Below are positions 53,707-59,473 of a stretch of DNA of 59,473 nucleotides, piece after piece (positions within the stretch are counted from its first letter, which is position 1; each line of letters opens with the position of its first letter). Origin of the DNA: Bacillus sp. AFS029637 (lineage in GTDB: Bacteria; Bacillota; Bacilli; Bacillales; Bacillaceae_G); NCBI RefSeq assembly GCF_002584985.1, contig NZ_NUPZ01000037.1:64072-123544 (forward strand), in the 5' to 3' direction. Both the position numbers and the translations under genes were made by a program. The notes under the pieces were generated by a model, which saw only the letters and a list, made by a program, of their open reading frames with translations, was not told the DNA's origin and made no database searches.

Positions 53707-53787
53707 TTTATCGCGCAGTAACGAGCAGTAAGACCCCCCACCTCAAGATTTAGAGGAGCGAGGGAGACAACTGCATATAAAAGCCCG
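53707..53787 (-). repeat. Dispersed intergenic repeat, copy B
   Basis: Inverted relative to 30233-30324: shares GCAGTTG, TCTCCC, GAGGTGGG, TCTTACTGCTCGTTA and GATAAA in order, with a different central loop. It lies between gntK and gntP. Confidence 0.6.
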
Positions 53788-53801
53788 ATTAGTGAAGGCT
53801 A

Positions 53802-53838
53802 GCCATTATTTGAGATGAAAAAACGCTCAAATGATGGC
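53802..53838. repeat. Hairpin between gntK and gntP
   Basis: Stem gccattatttgag / ctcaaatgatggc (12 of 13 pairs) with an A-rich loop. It is not followed by a strong T-run; a processing site or weak attenuator between gntK and gntP is possible. Confidence 0.5.
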
Positions 53839-53928
53839 ATTTTCACCTTATCCGCTATTTTTTCGGTAGTAACCTCCAACCTCAAAATTTAAAGAGAGAC
53901 GAGGAGTGGAGGATCACTGATGAAAGTT

Positions 53929-55464
53929 TTACTTTATTAAATTTCTTTGATAATTAGCAATTCGTGTATAATCGTCTTCTAATACTCTTGATAGGTTGAT
54001 AAATATCGGTAGTAATTGTCTATATTCTTGTGTTGCTTCTTCTTTCGGTGTGTGTTTGTAGGTGCTGCCAACCATTTCGGAAACGATTTCAAAAGAATCA
54101 ATTTTCCCTGTAGCATAGAGACCTAATATACATGCACCTAGACAGGAGCTTTCGTAGCTTTTTGGAACAACGACTTCAGATGAGAAAATATCGGACATCA
54201 TTTGTCGCCAAACGTCAGACCTTGCGAAGCCTCCTGTTGCTTGAATACGGGTCACAGGACCATCCATGCATTCGATTAACGCTAAAAATACGGTGTATAA
54301 ATTATAAATAACGCCTTCTAAGGCTGCACGGATCATATGTTCTTTCTTATGTGACATAGTTAAACCGAAGAATGAGCCACGTACATCTGGATTCCATAAT
54401 GGCGCACGTTCGCCTGCGAGGTATGGATGGAATAATAATCCGTCTGCGCCAGGTCTCACTCGTTCAGCAATTTTGGTTAATACATCGTATGGATCAATTC
54501 CAAGTCTTTTCGCAGTTTCTACTTCTGATGAAGCAAGTTCATCGCGAATCCAGCGAAGGACCATCCCTCCATTGTTTACCGGTCCACCAATTACCCAATG
54601 TTTTTCCGTTAAGGCATAACAGAATATTCTTCCTTTTTCATCTGTTTGCGGCTTGTCAATGATAGTTCGAATGGCACCACTTGTCCCGATTGTGACTGCA
54701 ATCTCGCCTTTTCTAATTGCATTCACACCTAGATTAGAAAGCACTCCATCACTGGCACCAATGACAAACGGTGTTTGTGAATCGATACCAATCTTTTTAG
54801 CTAAATCCGGATTACAGTTGCTAAATATTTTGGTAGTTGGTACGAGCTCAGATAATTGAGCAGGGGTTACACCAGCAATTTTTAAAGCTTCTTCATCCCA
54901 ATCTAGTGTTTGTAGATTCATCATCCCCATGCATGAAGCGAGGGAATGATCCACGACATATTGATCAAATAATCTTTTAAAGATATATTCTTTTATTCCA
55001 ATATACTTTTTCGTTTTGACTGCGATTTCAGGATGGTCATTCACAATCCAAGTAATTTTACTTAATGGTGACATGGGGTGAATGGGTGTTCCTGTTCGTC
55101 TATAAACTTCATGGCCATTCAGTTCATCTTTAATTTTATGTGCCCATGCCTCACTGCGATTATCTGCCCAGGTGATACAAGGTGTCAGGGGCTGGTCATT
55201 TTCATCCATGGCAATGACACTGTGCATGGCGCTACTAAATGAAATAAACGATGGTTTTTTATCTGAATGATGCCCTGTTATATTTGAAATCGCTTGTAAA
55301 ACAGCTTGAAAAATCTCTTCTGGATCTTGTTCCGCTGTCGATATATCCGGTGTGTGAAGTGGGTAACCAATATTCTCTGTTTGGGCGACTTCACCTTTTT
55401 CAGTAAATAATACTGCTTTGGTACTTGTTGTACCGATATCTATACCTAACATATAGCTACTCAT
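53929..55464 (-). CDS. gntK: Gluconokinase (FGGY family)
   Basis: Phosphorylates gluconate to 6-phosphogluconate with ATP. At 511 aa it is of the B. subtilis GntK type. N-terminal phosphate loop GIDIGTTSTKAVLF at residues 7-20, VIGASDGVLSNLG near 232, and the C-terminal ATP motif RIQATGGFARSDVWRQM near 410. Start ATG overlaps the gntR stop by eight bases, so the two are translationally coupled. Confidence 0.94.
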   Translation of the reverse strand: MSSYMLGIDIGTTSTKAVLFTEKGEVAQTENIGYPLHTPDISTAEQDPEEIFQAVLQAISNITGHHSDKKPSFISFSSAMHSVIAMDENDQPLTPCITWADNRSEAWAHKIKDELNGHEVYRRTGTPIHPMSPLSKITWIVNDHPEIAVKTKKYIGIKEYIFKRLFDQYVVDHSLASCMGMMNLQTLDWDEEALKIAGVTPAQLSELVPTTKIFSNCNPDLAKKIGIDSQTPFVIGASDGVLSNLGVNAIRKGEIAVTIGTSGAIRTIIDKPQTDEKGRIFCYALTEKHWVIGGPVNNGGMVLRWIRDELASSEVETAKRLGIDPYDVLTKIAERVRPGADGLLFHPYLAGERAPLWNPDVRGSFFGLTMSHKKEHMIRAALEGVIYNLYTVFLALIECMDGPVTRIQATGGFARSDVWRQMMSDIFSSEVVVPKSYESSCLGACILGLYATGKIDSFEIVSEMVGSTYKHTPKEEATQEYRQLLPIFINLSRVLEDDYTRIANYQRNLIK

Positions 55465-56188
55465 GTTCTTGCTCTACTCCTTTAGATAACATTTGTTGTG
55501 ACATCCAGAGGTCTTCAACTTTCCCTTGAACATCATCAAAGTTTTGATGTAAGGCCTCAATCATGAGGGCTCGATCTTTTGATTCAATCGCTTTTATATA
55601 AAGCTCATGATTTTTTATAATCCGTTCAAAGTCTTCGTATTTTTCCTTGAAACGGGTACGCATTGATAATAGGATTAAGCTTTCCATAACAGGTTTTAAA
55701 TTATTCCACATCATCAGGATATGGGAATGATGAATAGTGCGAATAATCGTTTCATGGAATAAGATATCTTGATAAGAAAACTCATCAGCATCATGATATT
55801 TAATGGCGATTTTCATCATTTCTATAATTTTATTCAGTTCCTTTATTAACTCATTCGTTTCCATTTTTACAAGCCGTTCAAAGATAAACGTTTCTATGAG
55901 TAAACGAACATCGTATATTTCTTCAATTTCTTTTTCGGTTAAACCAATGACAACTGCGCCCATTCTTTCTAAGCGAATGATATTTTCTGAGGCCAGTACT
56001 TTTAATGCTTCACGAACGGGTGACCGACTTACAGAAAAGTCGGCAGCTAATTTATTTTCCGATAGAATGGTACCGTTTTCAATTTTACCTGCAATAATAC
56101 GCATTCTAAGTTCGCTCGCAACACGATCACCAGTAGAAGCTTTTGAAAGCCATTTTTCAGGATAAATAAATTCCATTGATTCCATCAT
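55457..56188 (-). CDS. gntR: GntR-family repressor of the gluconate operon
   Basis: A 243-aa FadR-type regulator: winged HTH at residues about 17-85 (GDRVASELRMRIIAGKIENG, then SVSRSPVREALKVLASENII) and an FCD ligand domain with conserved D, H, H (DVRLLIETFIFE, DEFSYQDILFHETIIRTIHH). Binds gluconate or its phosphate, by analogy with B. subtilis GntR. First gene of the operon; its own operator lies 28 bases upstream of the start. Confidence 0.92.
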   Translation of the reverse strand: MMESMEFIYPEKWLSKASTGDRVASELRMRIIAGKIENGTILSENKLAADFSVSRSPVREALKVLASENIIRLERMGAVVIGLTEKEIEEIYDVRLLIETFIFERLVKMETNELIKELNKIIEMMKIAIKYHDADEFSYQDILFHETIIRTIHHSHILMMWNNLKPVMESLILLSMRTRFKEKYEDFERIIKNHELYIKAIESKDRALMIEALHQNFDDVQGKVEDLWMSQQMLSKGVEQEHE

Positions 56189-56215
56189 AACGTCACCTTC
56201 TCATGTTAATCAAGT

Positions 56216-56233
56216 ATACTTGTATACAAGTAT
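56216..56233. promoter_or_regulatory. GntR operator, perfect 18-bp palindrome
   Basis: ATACTTGTATACAAGTAT, as I recall the operator of the B. subtilis gnt operon. It abuts the -10 box TATAAT (56237-56232, minus), so bound GntR would block transcription starts. Confidence 0.85.
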
Positions 56234-56252
56234 TATAACTCGTATTTTTAAT

Positions 56253-56268
56253 TATGCAAGCGCTTTAT
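56253..56268. promoter_or_regulatory. cre-like site overlapping the gnt -35 region
   Basis: Minus strand TAAAGCGCTTGCA matches the core of cre (AAAGCGCTTNCA), just upstream of the -10 box. CcpA binding here would repress the operon on preferred sugars. Confidence 0.6.
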
Positions 56269-56284
56269 TTTTTGCGTTGATTTT

Positions 56285-56435
56285 TTAGGGGTACCGCCAC
56301 ATCACAATCAAGCTAAGACAAGCGAATACCCCAAAACGAGAAGATTGGCATCTCCAAATAAAAATGTACAATTTTTATTTTTGGGGCGTTATAGAATTCT
56401 TAAGTTGATGGCGCTAGGGTGGAACTCCTTAAATA
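56285..56435. repeat. Inverted-repeat element between gntR and the MATE gene
   Basis: The arms at about 56285-56335 and 56385-56435 are imperfect reverse complements: ccgccacat-atcaagctaag then accccaaaa on the left; the right arm read backwards gives ccaccctagcgcc-atcaacttaag and gccccaaaa. The layout is MITE-like. No transposase is present. It could be a mobile-element end pair known in the B. cereus group; not identified. Confidence 0.45.
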
Positions 56436-56515
56436 GAAACGAAACATTTTTGAAGCAAGTTACTGTTGGCGAAAATAGTAACAACCTAAATCTTCTAATC
56501 TAATATGTATAAGAA

Positions 56516-56555
56516 AAGAGGATATATGCTCATATATTGAACATACTATCCTCTT
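56516..56555 (-). terminator. Terminator of the MATE gene
   Basis: Stem aagaggata / tatcctctt (with tatg / cata inside) followed by TTTCTTAT on the minus strand. Confidence 0.7.
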
Positions 56556-56601
56556 CTTAGTTTAGTCGATTTAAATAATAACCTAGGGACTTCTTCACTA
56601 T

Positions 56602-58011
56602 TTAACTAACTAATCGTGTAATTCGTTTCTTCTGCCATGAAAGCTTATAATATGCATACTGTAATATTAAACTGACAATAAATGCTGCCGGGTACCCAAT
56701 CCATATTCCTTCTATTCCGAGGCTTGTATGGTAAGAAAGGTAATACGCTACAGGTACTTCAACAAGCCAAATTGATACAACACCGATGACAGTTGGCCAT
56801 AGCACTGTACCACTTGCTCGCATTGTCGCACTAATAATTTGCGCATGCCCGAAAATTAAATAGCTCCATAATGTAATCATAACTAAACTATGAGCAATCT
56901 CAATTGTAGTTTGACTCGTCAAAAATAACGATAGAATGTCTCTTGAGAACAAGTAAATAAGAGATATTAATACACCACCGATGACATAATTCATGATAAT
57001 TCCGGCCTTTACAACTTTCTGCAATCGATCAAATTGATTCGCACCAATTGATTGCGCCGCAAAAATGGAGACAGTAATACCAAGACTAACGGCTGGCATC
57101 TGTACATAACTTGCAACTTGATTCACAACACCATAAGCAGCTGTTGCATCCGAACCGTAACGATTTACAAACGCGATTACCGCAATTTCAGATAATGAAA
57201 CTAATATCATATTAATACTAGCTGGAATACCGAGTCTTAATAATAACTTTAATAACTCCCAATCCATTCGAAGATATTTTCTCACCGTACTATCTAGTTG
57301 TAGTGGATGATCTTTCTTCTTTAAATACATTAACATGACAATAAATGTAATAACTGTAGATATTACTGAAGCATATGCAGCTCCATAAACATCTAATTTC
57401 GGGGCTCCTAACCATCCAAAAATAAGAATCGGTAATAAAATCATATTTAGCGCTGTACTTACGATTAAAAAATAAAATGGCGTTTTAGAATCTCCTGTAC
57501 CTCTCATAAATGTTGTGTATGCAAAATATAAAAATAATACTGGCATAGATATAAATAAAATGCGTGCATAATGTACACTTATTTCAATAATATTTTCCGG
57601 TGTTCCCATAATGCGCATAATATCCATCGCAAAAATACTACCTATTATCGCCAGCACAACTCCGATAATAAAAGTAAACGTAAGTGTCGTACCAACGATA
57701 GCTTTTAAGCGTTCTTCATTTTTAGCACCAAAAGCCTGACCAATTAAAATAGAACTACCTGAGCCGATTCCAATGACGAATGAAACAAGTAGGAAAAATA
57801 ACGGAAAGAAAGCCGATATAGCCGCTAAGTCCTTTACACCAAGCCATCTTCCCACTACTACCATACCGAATAATTGTCCAACTGATTGTAATACATTACT
57901 TAGTAGTAACGGCACTAAAAACATGGACATTGATTTCCATATCGGTTTACTCTCACTTTCTAACTTATGTGACTCCGCACCTTCTTTATTATTCTCTGCA
58001 GGTGGTTTCAA
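56602..58011 (-). CDS. MATE-family efflux transporter
   Basis: A 469-aa protein with 12 membrane helices in two six-helix halves. Typical segments: QSVGQLFGMVVVGRWLGVKDLAA near 42, GSGSSILIGQAFGAKNEERL near 83 and ASGTVLWPTVIGVVSIWLVE near 398. Exports drugs or metabolites by Na+/H+ exchange; substrate unknown. TTG start with AAAGGAG 10 bases upstream; a nearby ATG is out of frame. Monocistronic. Confidence 0.88.
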   Translation of the reverse strand: MKPPAENNKEGAESHKLESESKPIWKSMSMFLVPLLLSNVLQSVGQLFGMVVVGRWLGVKDLAAISAFFPLFFLLVSFVIGIGSGSSILIGQAFGAKNEERLKAIVGTTLTFTFIIGVVLAIIGSIFAMDIMRIMGTPENIIEISVHYARILFISMPVLFLYFAYTTFMRGTGDSKTPFYFLIVSTALNMILLPILIFGWLGAPKLDVYGAAYASVISTVITFIVMLMYLKKKDHPLQLDSTVRKYLRMDWELLKLLLRLGIPASINMILVSLSEIAVIAFVNRYGSDATAAYGVVNQVASYVQMPAVSLGITVSIFAAQSIGANQFDRLQKVVKAGIIMNYVIGGVLISLIYLFSRDILSLFLTSQTTIEIAHSLVMITLWSYLIFGHAQIISATMRASGTVLWPTVIGVVSIWLVEVPVAYYLSYHTSLGIEGIWIGYPAAFIVSLILQYAYYKLSWQKKRITRLVS

Positions 58012-58109
58012 ATTTCATTTCTCCTTTTATTCAAAATCTATTTTCAAACTCTATCTCTTTGTATAGTTGTTATAATGATGTGCTTCTATTCATTTTCTTT
58101 TGTGCATTA

Positions 58110-58874
58110 TTATAACTTTACCCAGTATTGGCTTCCATCAGCTGTTCTATCTAAAAAACCATATTCGATTAAATATCTTCTTAAAGTTACGAAATCTGGG
58201 TATATATTTTTCAAAATTGTATTTACTTCTTTTTCGGCATACTTTTGATTACTATCAAACTTTTTCACTAAGTGACGCAGTATAATTAATTTACGCTTTT
58301 GCTTCTTCGGAAATTTAGAAAGCGGCCCATCTAATCCATCTATAAAATGCGCTTTTAATACTTCATCATTTTCTTCTTCCGTAATATTGTAGCGATCATC
58401 CACCATCGTCGCTGTTCTATGAATTGGTACAAATTTCGTTTGCACTTTTGATTTTTCTTCTGATAATTCCATTAATGCTAAAAATACTTTCGCTTGCTTC
58501 ATTTTCTCTCGCAGTGTAAATCGATGATTGCGAATTGTTGATGTGCTTCCGCCATCCATCTCTTTTACAATCTCTTTATCATTCAATCCCATATGGAAAA
58601 ACTGAACCATTTTCTTTTGCAAATCCGTTAAACCAGTAAATTTCTTATCCATATTTAATAAATAATCAAACATAGACGTATGCTCATTTTGAATATGCAA
58701 TTGGGCAAACTTCTCTGCTTCATACAAAACTTGATTATCTTGATAAATAACCCCTTTTATAAACGTTTCTCCGCAAGCTAAACAAATATATTCTTCTGCC
58801 GCTGCATCAAACACATATCCTTTCTTCAATTCCTCAACCGATGCCTCCCAAAACTTCTCTGAAATATCACTCAT
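58110..58874 (-). CDS. Regulator-like protein with HTH and DUF2087 domains
   Basis: A 254-aa cytosolic protein. Residues about 20-60 hold a zinc-finger-like C-x2-C with later H residues (ICLACGETF then HIQNEH). A LuxR/sigma-like HTH follows at about 80-125 (LTDLQKKMVQFFHMGLNDKE). The C-terminal about 70 residues are a DUF2087 domain (FPKKQKRKLIILRHLVKKF, ending YGFLDRTADGSQYWVKL). Start ATG 58874 follows GAAGGAGTG; an in-frame ATG 15 codons earlier lacks a site. An inverted repeat lies in the 5' leader. Probably a DNA-binding regulator; target unknown. Confidence 0.8.
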   Translation of the reverse strand: MSDISEKFWEASVEELKKGYVFDAAAEEYICLACGETFIKGVIYQDNQVLYEAEKFAQLHIQNEHTSMFDYLLNMDKKFTGLTDLQKKMVQFFHMGLNDKEIVKEMDGGSTSTIRNHRFTLREKMKQAKVFLALMELSEEKSKVQTKFVPIHRTATMVDDRYNITEEENDEVLKAHFIDGLDGPLSKFPKKQKRKLIILRHLVKKFDSNQKYAEKEVNTILKNIYPDFVTLRRYLIEYGFLDRTADGSQYWVKL

Positions 58875-58895
58875 ACTAAACACTCCTTCAAAACG

Positions 58896-58911
58896 TTTGT
58901 TTTCAAACAAA
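58896..58911. promoter_or_regulatory. Inverted repeat in the leader of the DUF2087 gene
   Basis: TTTGTTT-TC-AAACAAA, a perfect 7-2-7 dyad, with ACAAACATTTCA repeated directly at 58907 and 58961. It sits just upstream of the ribosome binding site; candidate operator, possibly autoregulatory. Confidence 0.45.
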
Positions 58912-58919
58912 CATTTCAT

Positions 58920-59196
58920 AATATCGTTTATTATCTCTTCATCATCTTAACATACCAAAAACAAACATTTCAACGTTTCGTTTGCCTATTTTATAAACTT
59001 TTATAAAAAAATCTATTAATAATCTTTATAAAGGATTTAAAACAATAAAAAGCGAATGTATTTAATAAACTAATGATTATAGGATGTGAACTAGAACGTG
59101 ACTATTCTTCAAGACACTCTGTTTACTGTTAAACAACTTGCACATAAAACATATACAAATTTAAAAAAATAAAATACGGCATTCAATTCCAACTAT
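58920..59196. other. Intergenic region without a recognised gene
   Basis: AT-rich DNA upstream of the DUF2087 gene. A 24-codon GTG frame at 59096-59170 lacks a good ribosome binding site. No element identified beyond the repeats near 58961. Confidence 0.4.
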
Positions 59197-59230
59197 AAAA
59201 AGGTGTTTTCATATAAGAAAACACCTTTTT
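59197..59230. terminator. Terminator near the right end
   Basis: Stem aaaaaggtgttttc / gaaaacaccttttt with a 6-base loop; could serve either strand. Confidence 0.85.
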
Positions 59231-59381
59231 ATCTTTTATATATTTTATTTACAACTTCTACTAAAACTTTACTCGCTTGAACAAATACATGTTTTCGATT
59301 TCTATCCTCAACGAATTCTTTTGAACAACCACTATTAATCATTATACAATGAATTATGAATACTATTTTCACTCTTTTCAT
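59229..59381 (-). CDS. Candidate small lipoprotein, 50 aa
   Basis: From ATG 59381 the frame codes for a basic start (MKRVK), a hydrophobic stretch (IVFIIHCIMI) and NSGC at residues 16-19, a lipobox-like end, then a charged helical tail ending VVNKIYKR. The stop codon touches the terminator at 59197-59230, which supports a real transcript end. The ribosome binding site is weak (GACGGGT). An alternative ATG at 59342 would remove the signal sequence. Function unknown. Confidence 0.4.
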   Translation of the reverse strand: MKRVKIVFIIHCIMINSGCSKEFVEDRNRKHVFVQASKVLVEVVNKIYKR

Positions 59382-59473
59382 ACCCGTCACTTTATGTCAC
59401 TCCACTATTGAAAAACTTTTTTATATTTATCTCATCAAAAAAGTTTACACGAATAATGAAACGTAAAAATATG

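Noticed and set aside
59096-59170. A 24-codon GTG frame near the right end
   Set aside because: Too short, poor ribosome binding site, no recognised features.

Overview
The window looks like chromosome of a Bacillus cereus-group bacterium. It is AT-rich, and most start codons sit behind strong AAGGAGG-type ribosome binding sites, with TTG and GTG starts common. Gene content fits the group: a lysine-riboswitch lysC, a T-box asnA, a yndGHJ cluster, a second UMP kinase, an lnr-like ABC/two-component module, a gnt operon, and many short dispersed repeats. No rRNA, tRNA, CRISPR array, intact transposase or prophage was seen. The strain cannot be named from sequence alone.

Layout. 1-7.1 kb: PPK2 polyphosphate kinase, a cstA 3' remnant, two small convergent genes sharing a terminator, an MFS exporter, a decayed NUDIX gene and yndG-yndH-yndJ. 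7.2-11 kb: lysine riboswitch plus lysC (with an internal start for the beta subunit), T-box plus asnA, and two tiny genes. 11-22 kb: a SWIM/SNF2 helicase, then a two-gene surface operon coding for a choice-of-anchor-L/Ig-like giant and a six-SLH-domain protein. 22-30 kb: a GlnK/GlnL-like two-component system, NAD-malic enzyme, aspA, gltT and a second pyrH with a leader ORF and terminator. 30-32.5 kb: a broken toxin/immunity remnant and cardiolipin synthase. 32.6-37.8 kb: ABC exporter and two-component system resembling lnr (linearmycin resistance). 37.9-41 kb: ECF sigma, anti-sigma and two membrane proteins. 41-44.4 kb: DUF445 protein, D-serine dehydratase and a divergent XRE-cupin regulator. 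44.4-47 kb: BlaI, an M56 protease, a TlpA-like thioredoxin and an Lgt-like membrane protein. 47-48.6 kb: a hypothetical gene, a frameshifted mini-gene and a peptidase E. 48.9-56.2 kb: zwf facing gnd, gntP, gntK and gntR. 56.3-59.5 kb: repeat debris, a MATE exporter, a DUF2087 regulator and a candidate small lipoprotein.

How the parts work together. GltT imports glutamate/aspartate, AspA deaminates aspartate to fumarate, and malic enzyme drains malate to pyruvate. The neighbouring GlnL-like regulator probably activates gltT-aspA through phased TTTTGT boxes upstream of gltT, with a cre site below the promoter. Gluconate enters by GntP and is phosphorylated by GntK to 6-phosphogluconate, which Gnd oxidises; Zwf feeds the same intermediate. 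GntR acts at a perfect 18-bp palindrome over the gntR promoter.

The least explained systems are the BlaI-M56-thioredoxin-degenerate-Lgt operon, which has two matching operators and no beta-lactam sensor domain; the pyrH2 leader; and the surface-protein pair.
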